From Pseudomonas sp. P8_241 (GTDB taxonomy: Bacteria > Pseudomonadota > Gammaproteobacteria > Pseudomonadales > Pseudomonadaceae), in NCBI RefSeq assembly GCF_034008315.1, contig NZ_CP125377.1:6202501-6266500 (forward strand): a stretch of 64,000 nt of DNA. Reading direction: 5' to 3'. Made by a program: the position numbers and the translations under genes. Below, one piece after another: positions 8,772-18,172 of the stretch (the stretch's first letter is position 1; the number at the start of each line of letters is the position of its first letter). Under the pieces are notes generated by a model. That model made no database searches and was not told where the DNA came from. It saw only the letters and a list, made by a program, of their open reading frames with translations.

Positions 8772-9776
8772 ATGACGCCTCTAGAAACCAAGCGCCCGCT
8801 GCAGCTCAATGATCAGGGCCAGCTGCGTCACTTCCTCTCGCTCGACGGTTTGCGCCGCGAGCTGTTGACGGAAATCCTCGACACCGCCGACTCCTTCCTG
8901 GAAGTCGGCGCCCGGGCGGTGAAAAAAGTCCCGTTGTTGCGCGGCAAGACCGTGTGCAACGTGTTCTTCGAGAACTCGACCCGCACCCGCACCACCTTCG
9001 AACTGGCGGCCCAGCGCCTGTCGGCGGACGTGATTACCCTGAACGTATCGACATCATCGGCGAGCAAGGGTGAAACCTTGCTCGATACCCTGCGCAACCT
9101 CGAAGCCATGGCCGCCGATATGTTCGTCGTGCGCCACGGCGACTCCGGTGCCGCGCACTTCATCGCCGAGCATGTGTGCCCGCAAGTGGCGATCATCAAC
9201 GGCGGCGACGGCCGACACGCACACCCGACCCAGGGCATGCTCGACATGCTCACCATCCGCCGACACAAGGGCGGCTTCGAAAACCTTTCGGTGGCCATCG
9301 TCGGCGACATCCTGCACTCGCGGGTGGCTCGCTCGAACATGCTGGCGCTCAAAACCCTCGGCTGCCCGGATATCCGCGTAATCGCGCCGAAAACCCTGTT
9401 GCCGATCGGCATCGAGCAATACGGCGTGAAGGTTTACACCGACATGGCCGAAGGCCTGAAAGACGTCGACGTGGTGATCATGCTGCGTCTGCAACGCGAG
9501 CGCATGACCGGTGGCCTGCTGCCGAGTGAAGGCGAGTTCTACCGCCTGTTTGGCCTGACCACCGCGCGCCTGGCCGGGGCCAAGCCCGATTGCATCGTCA
9601 TGCACCCGGGGCCGATAAACCGTGGGGTGGAGATTGAGTCGGCGGTGGCCGATGGCCCGCACTCGGTGATCCTCAACCAGGTGACCTACGGCATCGCGAT
9701 TCGTATGGCCGTGCTGTCCATGGCCATGAGCGGGCAGACTGCGCAACGTCAATTCGAGCAGGAGAACGCCCAGTGA
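8772..9776 (+). CDS. pyrB: PyrB, aspartate carbamoyltransferase catalytic chain
   Basis: PyrB joins carbamoyl phosphate and aspartate, the first committed step of pyrimidine synthesis. ATG 8772 gives a 334-residue protein that begins [17 protein letters not shown], the length of the P. aeruginosa enzyme; a TTG 18 bases upstream is in frame but not needed. The carbamoyl phosphate loop [15 protein letters not shown], the mobile loop region with KGETLLDT, and [13 protein letters not shown] near the C-terminus are all present. The last four bases overlap the pyrC' start (GTGA), which fits the assembly of the two products in one complex. Confidence 0.97.
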   Translation: MTPLETKRPLQLNDQGQLRHFLSLDGLRRELLTEILDTADSFLEVGARAVKKVPLLRGKTVCNVFFENSTRTRTTFELAAQRLSADVITLNVSTSSASKGETLLDTLRNLEAMAADMFVVRHGDSGAAHFIAEHVCPQVAIINGGDGRHAHPTQGMLDMLTIRRHKGGFENLSVAIVGDILHSRVARSNMLALKTLGCPDIRVIAPKTLLPIGIEQYGVKVYTDMAEGLKDVDVVIMLRLQRERMTGGLLPSEGEFYRLFGLTTARLAGAKPDCIVMHPGPINRGVEIESAVADGPHSVILNQVTYGIAIRMAVLSMAMSGQTAQRQFEQENAQ

Positions 9777-11044
9777 AGCTCAGCATTCTCGGCGCACGCG
9801 TCATCGATCCAAGCAGCGGCCTGGATCAAGTTACCGACATCCATATCGAAGCCTGCAAGATCGTCGCCCTTGGCGCCGCACCGGCCGGTTTTGTCGCCGT
9901 CGACACCCTTGACGCCCAAAGTCTGGTGGCCGCGCCTGGCCTGGTCGACCTTAACGTCGCCCTGCGCGAGCCAGGCTACAGCCGTAAAGGCTCGATTGTC
10001 AGCGAAACCCGCGCCGCCGCGGCCGGTGGCGTCACCAGCCTGTGCTGCCCGCCAAAAACCAAACCGGTGCTGGACACCTCGGCCGTGGCCGAACTGATCC
10101 TTGATCGGGCACGCGAAGCCGGCAACACCAAAGTTTTCCCGATCGGTGCCCTGAGCAAAGGCCTGGACGGCGAACAACTGGCTGAACTGGTCGCCCTGCG
10201 CGATGCCGGCTGCGTAGCCTTCGGCAACGGCCTGGAAAGCTTCCGCAACACCCGCACCCTGTGCCGGGCCCTGGAATACGCGGCCACCTTCGATCTGACG
10301 GTAATTTTCAATTCCCAGGATCACGACCTCGCCGAGGGCGGACTCGCCCACGAAGGCCCGACCGCGAGCTTCCTTGGCCTGCCGGGCATTCCGGAAAGCG
10401 CCGAAACCGTGGCCCTGGCCCGGGACCTGCTGCTGGTTGAGCAAAGTGGCGTGCGTGCGCACTTCAGCCAGCTCACCAGTGCCCGTGGCGTGGAATTGAT
10501 TGCCCAGGCTCAGGCTCGCGGGCTGAAAGTCACAGCAGACGTAGCGCTGTATCAGCTGATTCTGACCGACGAAGCCTTGATCGACTTCAGCAGCCTGTAT
10601 CACGTGCAGCCACCGCTGCGCACCCGCGCCGACCGCGACGGCCTGCGTGCTGCCGTAAAGTCGGGGGTGATCTCGGCCATTTCCAGTCATCACCAACCCC
10701 ACGAACGCGACGCCAAACTGGCACCGTTCGGCGCGACCGAACCGGGCATCAGCAGTGTTGAATTGCTCCTGCCCCTGGCGATGACGCTGGTGGAAGACGG
10801 CTTGCTGGATTTGCCGACGCTACTGGCACGCCTCAGCGCCGGTCCTGCCGAGGCCTTGCGGCTGCCGGCGGGCAAACTGGCAGTGGGAGGTGCGGCGGAC
10901 ATCGTGCTGTTCGACCCTGCAGCTTCGACCGTCGCGGGTGAAACCTGGCTGTCGAAGGGCGAGAACTGCCCGTTCATTGGCCACAGCCTGCCGGGCGTGG
11001 TGCGCTATACCCTGGTGGACGGACGGATCAGCCACCAGGCGTAA
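9773..11044 (+). CDS. pyrC': PyrC', inactive dihydroorotase-like subunit of the ATCase complex
   Basis: This 423-residue dihydroorotase-fold protein uses a GTG start that overlaps pyrB by four bases. The metal-binding H-x-H of active type I dihydroorotases is replaced: the motif reads [10 protein letters not shown] with Asn61 and Ala63 where both histidines should be. In Pseudomonas this degenerate subunit (also called PyrX) is known to be needed to build the dodecameric aspartate carbamoyltransferase without being a dihydroorotase itself. The working dihydroorotase must be encoded elsewhere. A type D REP pair downstream probably terminates transcription. Confidence 0.93.
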   Translation: MKLSILGARVIDPSSGLDQVTDIHIEACKIVALGAAPAGFVAVDTLDAQSLVAAPGLVDLNVALREPGYSRKGSIVSETRAAAAGGVTSLCCPPKTKPVLDTSAVAELILDRAREAGNTKVFPIGALSKGLDGEQLAELVALRDAGCVAFGNGLESFRNTRTLCRALEYAATFDLTVIFNSQDHDLAEGGLAHEGPTASFLGLPGIPESAETVALARDLLLVEQSGVRAHFSQLTSARGVELIAQAQARGLKVTADVALYQLILTDEALIDFSSLYHVQPPLRTRADRDGLRAAVKSGVISAISSHHQPHERDAKLAPFGATEPGISSVELLLPLAMTLVEDGLLDLPTLLARLSAGPAEALRLPAGKLAVGGAADIVLFDPAASTVAGETWLSKGENCPFIGHSLPGVVRYTLVDGRISHQA

Positions 11045-11048
11045 AAAC

Positions 11049-11128
11049 AAAAAGATCGCAGCCTGCGGCAGCTCCTACGGGGAAACGCATATTCCCGTGT
11101 AGGAGCTGCCGCAGGCTGCGATCTTTTT
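11049..11128. terminator. Type D REP doublet, probable bidirectional terminator of pyrC' and the TM2 gene
   Basis: AAAAAGATCGCAGCCTGCGG and its complement ending GATCTTTTT face each other around about 25 bases. The long stem flanked by A and T runs lies between two convergent genes, so it can act as a terminator in both directions. Confidence 0.7.
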
Positions 11129-11137
11129 GATCTTCGC

Positions 11138-11557
11138 TTATCGGCTCTGGGCGTTACGCACCGAAACCTGATCATTCAGCGTCCAGAAGTCATACAGCAC
11201 CCCCAGAAAGAACAACCCGCCCGTCACCAGGTACAGCAGCCCGCTGATCCATTTCCCCTGATACATCCGGTGCACGCCGAATACGCCGAGGAACGTCAGC
11301 AGAATCCACGCCACGTTGTACTCGATCGGCCCTGCGGTAAAACGCAGATCAGCCTCACGATCCATCGCCGGGATCAGGAAGAGGTCGATGAGCCAGCCAA
11401 TCCCCAGCAACCCAAAGGTGAAGAACCAGATCGTCCCGGTCACCGGCTTGCCGTAATAGAAGCGGTGAGCGCCGGTAAAGCCGAAAACCCACAGCAAATA
11501 ACCGATGACTTTGCTGTGGGTGTCTTGCTGTTGGACAGCTTGTTGATAGGGGTTCAT
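11138..11557 (-). CDS. TM2-domain membrane protein
   Basis: This 139-residue small inner-membrane protein has the TM2 pattern twice: KVIGYLLWVFGFTGAHRFYYG (first pair of helices, residues about 16-60) and VAWILLTFLGVFGVHRMYQGKW (second pair, about 84-130). Both contain the GxHRxYxGK-type turn typical of the family. The TM2 family is widespread, and no catalytic role is established. It is convergent with pyrC' and single. Its promoter would be in the AT-rich gap 11558-11806. Confidence 0.85.
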   Translation of the reverse strand: MNPYQQAVQQQDTHSKVIGYLLWVFGFTGAHRFYYGKPVTGTIWFFTFGLLGIGWLIDLFLIPAMDREADLRFTAGPIEYNVAWILLTFLGVFGVHRMYQGKWISGLLYLVTGGLFFLGVLYDFWTLNDQVSVRNAQSR

Positions 11558-11806
11558 GGATAACCTCGTTTCACACGATAGATAAATATTGTTGAATTCT
11601 TTGTGACTTTTTTACAGGCACCCGACGTACGGCAAGTGCTATGGTCCTTCCCGCCAAAGCCTTATAGAGCCTGACTTCTGTCCGACAATTGCTTCTAAAA
11701 GACGCTTTTTTAGTTCCACCGAACAAAAGCTGAATCGACCAACGGCCTCGGAAGCACAAAAAAAGCTGTTATAAAGTTGCGCGTTCACCTATTCGAGCCC
11801 TGCCTA
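11558..11806. promoter_or_regulatory. AT-rich divergent intergenic region
   Basis: This gap separates the divergent TM2 and NlpC/P60 genes and is clearly richer in A+T than its surroundings. It contains several T runs and a TATAAA-like element at about 11770 close to the P60 start. I see no convincing gene in it. Confidence 0.5.
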
Positions 11807-12424
11807 ATGCGTTCATTTTTAAAGACATGGCTAACCATTTGCCTTTTGATGCCACTGGCCGCCCACGCCACCAATCGTGAGCAACGTCTTCCAAACGTTA
11901 ATGGTTACACCCCAAAATCCCACGCTTCTGCTCCATCCAGCAAAAGCAATAAATCGGTCAAAAACGCTCCAGAGTTGACCAGCAAAAGCAGCCTGGTGCC
12001 ACCTATGGCATCCAAGGAAAGCAGCAACGTGCTGAGCCGCGCCGTAAACGTCCTGGGTACACCGTACCGCTGGGGCGGTAGCAGCCCGAGCAAAGGCTTC
12101 GATTGCAGCGGCCTGGTAAAATACGCGTTCAACGACGCCACCTTTGACCTGCCACGCACTTCCAATGCCATGGCCAGCGGTCATGGGGAGAAAGTCGATC
12201 GCGAAGACCTGAAACCCGGCGACCTGATTTTCTTCAACATCAAGAGCCGTCGAGTCAACCACGTAGCCATCTACCTGGGCAACGACCGCTTCATCCACGC
12301 ACCGCGCCGCGGCAAGTCGGTTTCCATCGACACCTTGAAGAAACCGTACTGGGAAAAACACTACGTCGTTGCCAAACGTGTACTGCCAAAAGAACAGAAC
12401 GCGTTGCGGGTTGTTCAGCGCTGA
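11807..12424 (+). CDS. NlpC/P60 (C40) family cell-wall endopeptidase
   Basis: A 205-residue secreted hydrolase. The start at ATG 11807 puts a clear signal peptide first (MRSFLKTWLTICLLMPLAAHA); an in-frame TTG at 11777 would spoil it. A Ser/Lys-rich linker (about 25-70) leads to the C40 domain, with the catalytic Cys in GFDCSGLVKYAF and the His in VNHVAIYLGNDRFIHAP. The family cleaves peptide stems of peptidoglycan (typically gamma-D-Glu-diaminopimelate bonds). It is convergent with pilT, and a type D REP pair separates the two. Confidence 0.92.
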   Translation: MRSFLKTWLTICLLMPLAAHATNREQRLPNVNGYTPKSHASAPSSKSNKSVKNAPELTSKSSLVPPMASKESSNVLSRAVNVLGTPYRWGGSSPSKGFDCSGLVKYAFNDATFDLPRTSNAMASGHGEKVDREDLKPGDLIFFNIKSRRVNHVAIYLGNDRFIHAPRRGKSVSIDTLKKPYWEKHYVVAKRVLPKEQNALRVVQR

Positions 12425-12435
12425 TTGGCGGCAAG

Positions 12436-12517
12436 AGCAAAAGATCGCAGCCTTCGGCAGCTCCTACGCAGGGTTCGTATTTCCCTGTAGGAGCTGCCGG
12501 AGCTGCGATCTTTTGCT
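12436..12517. terminator. Type D REP doublet, probable terminator between NlpC/P60 gene and pilT
   Basis: AGCAAAAGATCGCAGCC and its complement ending GATCTTTTGCT form a long inverted repeat between two convergent genes. The right arm lacks one CAG step, so pairing is slightly imperfect. Confidence 0.65.
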
Positions 12518-12527
12518 GTCAGCATTA

Positions 12528-13562
12528 TCAAAAACCATCCGGTGACCGCGCCTTCTCCCGCGCATGCTCGCGACTGATCAACCCCCTGCCCACCAAATCC
12601 TTCAAGCTCATATCCAGCGTCTGCATCCCCAGCGACCCGCCCGCCTGAATAGATGAATACATCTGCGCCACCTTGTTCTCGCGGATCAAATTCCGGATCG
12701 CCGACGTCCCCAGCATGATCTCGTGCGCGGCAATGCGCCCGCCGCCAACCTTCTTGACCAGCGCCTGCGATACCACCGCCACTAGCGATTCAGAGAGCAT
12801 CGAACGCACCATCGCCTTCTCGTCACCTGGAAACACGTCCACCACCCGGTCGATCGTTTTCGCCGCCGATGTGGTGTGCAGCGTGCCGAACACAAGGTGG
12901 CCGGTTTCGGCGGCCGTCAACGCCAGGCGAATGGTTTCCAGGTCACGCATCTCCCCCACCAGAATCACGTCCGGGTCTTCGCGCAACGCCGAGCGCAGAG
13001 CCGTGGCGAAACTGCGGGTGTCACGGTGCACCTCGCGCTGATTGATCAGGCATTTACGCGGCTCGTGCACGAATTCGACAGGGTCTTCGATGGTAAGGAT
13101 GTGGTGATGGCGGTGGGTGTTGAGGTAATCGATCATCGCCGCCAGCGTGGTGGACTTGCCAGACCCGGTCGGGCCGGTCACCAACACCAGGCCCCGCGGC
13201 GCATCAGTCATTTTTCGAAACACTTCGCCCATGCCCAGCTCTTCCATGCTTTGCACTTTCGAGGGAATGGTGCGGAACACCGCACCTGCGCCCCGGTTTT
13301 GGTTGAACGCATTGACCCGAAAACGAGCCACACCGGGGATTTCGAACGAAAAGTCGGTTTCCAGATGCGCCTCGAAGTCCTCCTTCTGGGTATCGCTCAT
13401 GATGGCATGGATCAGCGCCAGCACCTGCTTGTGGTCCATGGCGGGCAGATTGATGCGCCGCACATCGCCGTCCACCCGAATCATCGGCGGCAGACCGGCA
13501 GACAAGTGCAGGTCGGACGCGCCCTGTCTGGCGCTGAACGCCAGCAGCTCAGTGATATCCAT
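12528..13562 (-). CDS. pilT: PilT, type IV pilus retraction ATPase
   Basis: A 344-residue hexameric secretion ATPase that drives pilus retraction. The start MDITELLAFSARQGASDLH (13562) gives exactly the P. aeruginosa length. Motifs: Walker A GPTGSGKST (about 130), Asp box around ILTIEDPVEFVH, Walker B VGEMRDLETI, His box GHLVFGTLHTT, and the PilT-specific AIRNLIRENK near the C-terminus. The start is divergent from yggS, 56 bases away. In P. aeruginosa pilU follows pilT, but here the next gene is an unrelated convergent hydrolase. Confidence 0.97.
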   Translation of the reverse strand: MDITELLAFSARQGASDLHLSAGLPPMIRVDGDVRRINLPAMDHKQVLALIHAIMSDTQKEDFEAHLETDFSFEIPGVARFRVNAFNQNRGAGAVFRTIPSKVQSMEELGMGEVFRKMTDAPRGLVLVTGPTGSGKSTTLAAMIDYLNTHRHHHILTIEDPVEFVHEPRKCLINQREVHRDTRSFATALRSALREDPDVILVGEMRDLETIRLALTAAETGHLVFGTLHTTSAAKTIDRVVDVFPGDEKAMVRSMLSESLVAVVSQALVKKVGGGRIAAHEIMLGTSAIRNLIRENKVAQMYSSIQAGGSLGMQTLDMSLKDLVGRGLISREHAREKARSPDGF

Positions 13563-13618
13563 TGCGCCCCTCAATTCCAGTAGAATGCCGCGAACCTTCA
13601 GACCGCTGGCGCTTATTG

Positions 13619-14305
13619 ATGTCCACCATAGCAGACAACATTCTCCAGGTTAGTTCGCGCATACATGCCGCATCACTTGCTGCCAAACGTGCCGAAAACA
13701 GCGTCCAGTTGCTGGCCGTGAGCAAGACCAAACCCGCCGAAGCCCTGCGCGAAGCGTATGCCGCCGGCCTGCGTGATTTTGGCGAAAACTACCTGCAAGA
13801 GGCACTGGGCAAGCAGCTTGAACTGGCCGACCTGCCCTTGATCTGGCACTTCATCGGCCCCATTCAATCGAACAAGACTCGCGCTATCGCCGAGCATTTC
13901 GACTGGGTGCACTCCGTGGATCGTCTGAAAATCGCACAACGCCTGTCCGAACAACGCCCTGCCGATTTGCCGCCCCTGAATATCTGCATTCAGGTCAACG
14001 TCAGCGGTGAGGCCAGCAAATCCGGCTGCACTGCGGCCGACCTTCCAGCCTTGGCCAACGCCATCAACGCCTTGCCGCACCTGAAGTTGCGTGGACTGAT
14101 GGCGATTCCCGAGCCGACTGAAGATCGCGCCGCGCAGGATGCTGCTTTTGCTGCCGTACAAAGCCTGAAAGACAGCCTGAACCTGCCTCTAGACACACTT
14201 TCCATGGGCATGAGCCACGACCTGGAGTCGGCCATCGCCCAAGGCGCTACCTGGGTGCGGATTGGTACCGCCCTGTTTGGCGCCCGTGATTACGATCGGT
14301 CATAA
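13619..14305 (+). CDS. yggS: YggS/PipY-type PLP homeostasis protein
   Basis: A 228-residue PLP-binding protein of alanine-racemase fold. The start is at MSTIADNILQVSSRI (13619). The PLP lysine is in LLAVSKTKPAEALREAY (Lys36); GENYLQEALGK, WHFIGPIQSNK and SMGMSHDLESAI follow. Members lack racemase activity and control vitamin B6 pools. It lies upstream of proC, 36 bases apart, and is divergent from pilT, the standard order in pseudomonads. Confidence 0.96.
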   Translation: MSTIADNILQVSSRIHAASLAAKRAENSVQLLAVSKTKPAEALREAYAAGLRDFGENYLQEALGKQLELADLPLIWHFIGPIQSNKTRAIAEHFDWVHSVDRLKIAQRLSEQRPADLPPLNICIQVNVSGEASKSGCTAADLPALANAINALPHLKLRGLMAIPEPTEDRAAQDAAFAAVQSLKDSLNLPLDTLSMGMSHDLESAIAQGATWVRIGTALFGARDYDRS

Positions 14306-14341
14306 CCCATGGCCGCTTCTCTTCTTTTATAAGGACCTGAC

Positions 14342-15160
14342 ATGAGCAAGACGCGTATTGCCTTTATCGGTGCCGGCAACATGGCCGCCAGCCTGATCGG
14401 CGGCCTGCGGGCCAAGGGTCTGGATGCCGCGCAGATCCGCGCCAGCGATCCGGGCGAGGAGACTCGCGCCCGCGTGAGCGCCGAGCATGGCATCGAAACC
14501 TTTGCCGACAACGCCCAGGCCATCGAAGGCGCCGACGTGGTCGTGCTGGCGGTAAAACCCCAGGCGATGAAAACCGTCTGCGAAACCATTCGCCAAAGCC
14601 TCAAACCAGGTCAGCTGGTGGTATCGATTGCCGCCGGTATTACCTGTGCCAGCATGAACAACTGGCTCGGTGCCCAGCCCATCGTGCGCTGCATGCCAAA
14701 TACCCCAGCCCTCTTGCGCCAGGGTGTGAGTGGTTTGTTCGCTACCGCCGAAGTGACTGCCGAGCAGCGGCAGCAGGCTCAAGAACTGCTGTCCGCAGTC
14801 GGCATCGCCCTGTGGCTGGATGAGGAGCAGCAACTGGACGCCGTCACCGCCGTTTCGGGTTCGGGTCCGGCGTACTTTTTCCTGCTGATCGAAGCCATGA
14901 CCGCTGCCGGGGTAAAACTTGGCCTGCCAGCAGACATCGCGGCGCAGCTCACCTTGCAAACCGCACTGGGTGCCGCACACATGGCAGTCGCAAGCGACGT
15001 CGACGCCGCCGAACTGCGCCGCCGCGTGACTTCACCTGCGGGCACAACCGAAGCCGCCATCAAGTCGTTCCAGGCCAACGGTTTCGAAGCCCTGGTCGAA
15101 AAAGCACTCGGCGCCGCCGCGCACCGCTCGGCCGAGATGGCCGAACAACTGGGCAACTAA
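14342..15160 (+). CDS. proC: ProC, pyrroline-5-carboxylate reductase
   Basis: A 272-residue NAD(P)H-dependent reductase making proline from pyrroline-5-carboxylate. The Rossmann start is IAFIGAGNMAASLIGG, followed by VVLAVKPQAM. The C-terminal dimerisation domain has AVSGSGPAYFFLLIEAM and VTSPAGTTEAAI. It begins directly after a clean AAGGA ribosome site and is followed by yggT 10 bases later. Confidence 0.97.
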   Translation: MSKTRIAFIGAGNMAASLIGGLRAKGLDAAQIRASDPGEETRARVSAEHGIETFADNAQAIEGADVVVLAVKPQAMKTVCETIRQSLKPGQLVVSIAAGITCASMNNWLGAQPIVRCMPNTPALLRQGVSGLFATAEVTAEQRQQAQELLSAVGIALWLDEEQQLDAVTAVSGSGPAYFFLLIEAMTAAGVKLGLPADIAAQLTLQTALGAAHMAVASDVDAAELRRRVTSPAGTTEAAIKSFQANGFEALVEKALGAAAHRSAEMAEQLGN

Positions 15161-15170
15161 GGAGCTTTTC

Positions 15171-15761
15171 ATGATTGGATTGAACACCGCAGCGGTTTAC
15201 GTGCTGCAAACCCTCGGCAGCCTGTACCTGCTGATCGTGTTGTTGCGTTTCGTGCTGCAACTGGTGCGCGCAAACTTCTATAACCCGCTCTGCCAGTTCG
15301 CCGTGAAGGCGACCCAGCCGCTGCTCAAGCCACTGCGCCGGATTATCCCGAGCATGTTCGGCCTGGACATGTCCTCCCTGGTGCTGGCGATTCTGGTGCA
15401 ACTGGCGCTGATGGCCCTGACCCTGCTGCTGACCTACGGCACCACCGGCAACCCGTTGCAACTGCTGATCTGGTCGCTCATCGGCGTGACCGCGCTGTTC
15501 CTGAAGATATTCTTCTTCGCCCTGATCATCAGCGTGATCCTCTCCTGGGTCGCGCCAGGCAGCCATAATCCGGGCGCTGAGCTGGTCAACGACATCTGCG
15601 AACCGGCCCTGGCGCCGTTCCGCAAGATTCTGCCCAACCTGGGCGGCCTGGATCTGTCGCCGATCTTCGCGTTCCTGGCACTCAAGCTGATCGACATGCT
15701 GGTGATCAACAACCTCGCCGCCATGACGATGATGCCGGAAATCCTGCGCCTTCTGATCTGA
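15171..15761 (+). CDS. yggT: YggT family integral membrane protein
   Basis: This 196-residue protein has two YggT repeats. Each consists of a hydrophobic hairpin with a conserved SWxxP- or NPxxxF-like feature: YNPLCQFAVKATQPLLKPLR (about 42-60) and VAPGSHNPGAELVNDICEPA with LAPFRKILP (about 125-155). It has four or more membrane segments. Its function is not firmly known, although E. coli YggT has been linked to osmotic stress. It sits in the yggS-proC-yggT operon, and a REP pair follows its stop. Confidence 0.93.
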   Translation: MIGLNTAAVYVLQTLGSLYLLIVLLRFVLQLVRANFYNPLCQFAVKATQPLLKPLRRIIPSMFGLDMSSLVLAILVQLALMALTLLLTYGTTGNPLQLLIWSLIGVTALFLKIFFFALIISVILSWVAPGSHNPGAELVNDICEPALAPFRKILPNLGGLDLSPIFAFLALKLIDMLVINNLAAMTMMPEILRLLI

Positions 15762-15774
15762 TCGTGTCATCGTT

Positions 15775-15841
15775 CATCGCTAGCAAGCTCGCTCCTACAT
15801 TGGAATGCATTCCCCCTGTAGGAGCGAGCTCGCTCGCGATG
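15775..15841. repeat. REP doublet, type A arms
   Basis: CATCGCTAGCAAGCTCGCTC and the opposite arm GGAGCGAGCTCGCTCGCGAT are separated by a short interior, between yggT and metXS. Confidence 0.85.
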
Positions 15842-15943
15842 GCCACACCTCGGTCCTACAGGGAACATTCAGGCCCGATCGTTGCTTGCCGCTAACCCCA
15901 GCGGTCTTTAGACTTACGCCTCATTTCAATGAGAGCAGGGTCG

Positions 15944-17083
15944 ATGCCAGCTGCCTTCCCCCCCGATTCTGTTGGTCTGGTGACGCCGCAAACGGCGCAC
16001 TTCAGCGAACCCTTGGCGTTGGCCTGCGGTCGCTCGCTTCCAGCCTATGACCTGATCTACGAAACCTACGGCACGCTGAACGCCGCGGCGAGCAACGCCG
16101 TACTGATCTGTCACGCCTTGTCAGGCCACCACCACGCCGCCGGTTATCACAGTGTCGACGACCGAAAACCCGGTTGGTGGGACAGCTGCATCGGCCCGGG
16201 CAAACCGATCGATACCAGCAAGTTCTTCGTGGTCAGCCTGAACAACCTGGGTGGCTGCAACGGTTCGACCGGCCCGAGCAGCATCAATCCTGACACCGGC
16301 AAGCCGTTCGGCGCTGACTTCCCCGTCTTGACCGTCGAGGATTGGGTGCACAGCCAGGCGCGTCTGGCGGATCGACTGGGCATCGCCCGGTTTGCGGCCG
16401 TAATCGGCGGCAGCCTCGGTGGCATGCAGGCGATGCAGTGGAGCATCACCTACCCTGACCGCATCCGCCATTGCCTGGCCATCGCCTCGGCACCCAAACT
16501 GTCGGCACAGAACATCGCCTTCAACGAAGTGGCCCGCCAGGCGATCCTCACAGACCCTGAATTCCACGGCGGTTCGTTCCAGGAACACAACGTCATCCCC
16601 AAACGCGGACTGATGCTCGCACGGATGGTCGGACACATCACGTACCTGTCCGACGATTCCATGGGTGAGAAATTCGGTCGCGGCCTCAAAAGCGAAAAGC
16701 TCAACTACGACTTCCACAGCGTCGAGTTCCAGGTCGAAAGCTACCTGCGCTATCAGGGCGAAGAGTTCTCCGGGCGTTTTGATGCCAACACTTATCTGTT
16801 GATGACCAAAGCCCTGGACTACTTCGATCCGGCGGCCAACTTCGACGATAACCTGGCCAAAACATTCGAAAACGCCACAGCCAAGTTCTGCGTGATGTCG
16901 TTTACCACCGACTGGCGCTTCTCCCCTGCCCGCTCGCGGGAACTGGTGGACGCGCTGATGGCTGCGCGCAAGGACGTCTGTTATCTGGAAATCGACGCGC
17001 CGCAAGGCCACGACGCCTTCCTGATTCCGATCCCGCGTTACTTGCAGGCATTCGGCAATTACATGAACCGCATTACGTTGTGA
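15944..17083 (+). CDS. metXS: MetXS, homoserine O-acyltransferase
   Basis: This enzyme acylates homoserine for methionine synthesis; Pseudomonas members of this group are reported to use succinyl-CoA. The start is [16 protein letters not shown] (15944), giving 379 residues as in P. aeruginosa; ATG 15929 is an in-frame alternative. The alpha/beta-hydrolase nucleophile is Ser157 in [14 protein letters not shown], the acid is in TDWRFSP, and the His is in QGHDAFLIP. metW follows after seven bases, the classic metXW pair. Confidence 0.96.
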   Translation: MPAAFPPDSVGLVTPQTAHFSEPLALACGRSLPAYDLIYETYGTLNAAASNAVLICHALSGHHHAAGYHSVDDRKPGWWDSCIGPGKPIDTSKFFVVSLNNLGGCNGSTGPSSINPDTGKPFGADFPVLTVEDWVHSQARLADRLGIARFAAVIGGSLGGMQAMQWSITYPDRIRHCLAIASAPKLSAQNIAFNEVARQAILTDPEFHGGSFQEHNVIPKRGLMLARMVGHITYLSDDSMGEKFGRGLKSEKLNYDFHSVEFQVESYLRYQGEEFSGRFDANTYLLMTKALDYFDPAANFDDNLAKTFENATAKFCVMSFTTDWRFSPARSRELVDALMAARKDVCYLEIDAPQGHDAFLIPIPRYLQAFGNYMNRITL

Positions 17084-17090
17084 GATAGCC

Positions 17091-17711
17091 ATGAGAGCTG
17101 ATCTGGAAATCATCCAGGAATGGATCCCCGCCGGCAGCCGCGTGCTCGACCTCGGTTGCGGCGACGGCGAGCTGCTGACCTGGCTGCGCGACAACAAGCA
17201 AGTGACCGGCTACGGCCTGGAAAACGATGCGGACAACATCGCCGAGTGCGTGGCCAAGGGCATCAACGTCATCGAACAGGACCTCGACAAAGGCCTGGGC
17301 AACTTTGCCAGCAATAGTTTTGACGTCGTGGTCATGACCCAGGCGCTGCAAGCGGTGCACTACCCGGACAAGATCCTCGACGAGATGCTGCGCGTCGGCC
17401 GCCAGTGCATCATCACCTTCCCCAATTTCGGCCACTGGCGCTGCCGCTGGTACCTGGCGAGCAAGGGACGGATGCCGGTTTCCGAGTTTCTGCCGTACAC
17501 CTGGTACAACACGCCGAACATCCACTTCTGCACCTTCGCCGACTTTGAAGCCTTGTGCCGCGAACGTGAAGCGAAGGTCATTGATCGGCTTGCCGTGGAT
17601 CAACAGCATCGACACGGGTGGGCCAGTAAGCTTTGGCCTAATCTGTTAGGTGAGATCGGTATTTACCGCGTCAGCAGCCCGGGGCTTGCAGACCACAAGG
17701 TCGCGGTCTGA
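17091..17711 (+). CDS. metW: MetW, methionine biosynthesis methyltransferase-like protein
   Basis: A 206-residue class I SAM-methyltransferase fold with VLDLGCGDGELLTWL as the SAM loop (about residues 20-34) and DVVVMTQALQAVHYPD further on. MetW is always linked to metX in pseudomonads and is thought to support MetX activity; its exact reaction is not settled. It is the second gene of the metXW operon. A DUF4426 gene follows 26 bases after its stop. Confidence 0.95.
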   Translation: MRADLEIIQEWIPAGSRVLDLGCGDGELLTWLRDNKQVTGYGLENDADNIAECVAKGINVIEQDLDKGLGNFASNSFDVVVMTQALQAVHYPDKILDEMLRVGRQCIITFPNFGHWRCRWYLASKGRMPVSEFLPYTWYNTPNIHFCTFADFEALCREREAKVIDRLAVDQQHRHGWASKLWPNLLGEIGIYRVSSPGLADHKVAV

Positions 17712-17737
17712 ACCACCACATTTCGAGGAGAACGATC

Positions 17738-18172
17738 ATGGGTCGTCTAGCGCTGTTTCTACTCACTGCCTGCCTGAGCGTCGGCGCCATCGCCGCGGAC
17801 GCGATCAAGGGTGATCGCCAGGAAACATTCGGCGACGTGACGGTGCACTACAACACCTTCAACTCCACCTTCCTGACACCGGACATTGCCAAAGCAGCGG
17901 AACTCACCCGCAGCAAGAACCAGGGCGTGATCAATATTTCGGTCATCAAGGAAGGCAAGCCGCTGATGGCCCAGGTGAGCGGCTCGGTCAAGGACCTGAC
18001 CAGCCAGAGTGTTCCTCTGCAGTTCAGACAGATCACCGAACAAGGCGCGATCTACTACATCGCGCAATACCCGGTGGATCAGCAGGAAGTCCGTACCTTC
18101 GACATCAAGGTGCAGACCGGCGACAAAATCAACACCATCAATTTCAACCAAGAGCTCTTCCCCGGCCAATGA
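17738..18172 (+). CDS. DUF4426 family periplasmic protein
   Basis: This 144-residue protein begins with an N-terminal signal peptide ([20 protein letters not shown]), followed by a small all-beta domain with [18 protein letters not shown] and [11 protein letters not shown] at the end. Members of this family occur between metW and rdgB in pseudomonads, and no function is established. Its last four bases overlap the rdgB start (ATGA), so the two are co-translated. Confidence 0.88.
   Translation: MGRLALFLLTACLSVGAIAADAIKGDRQETFGDVTVHYNTFNSTFLTPDIAKAAELTRSKNQGVINISVIKEGKPLMAQVSGSVKDLTSQSVPLQFRQITEQGAIYYIAQYPVDQQEVRTFDIKVQTGDKINTINFNQELFPGQ

Noticed and set aside
11571..11759. A 62-codon minus-strand frame in the TM2-P60 gap
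   Set aside because: It lies in AT-rich promoter-like sequence, has no ribosome site and gives no recognisable protein.
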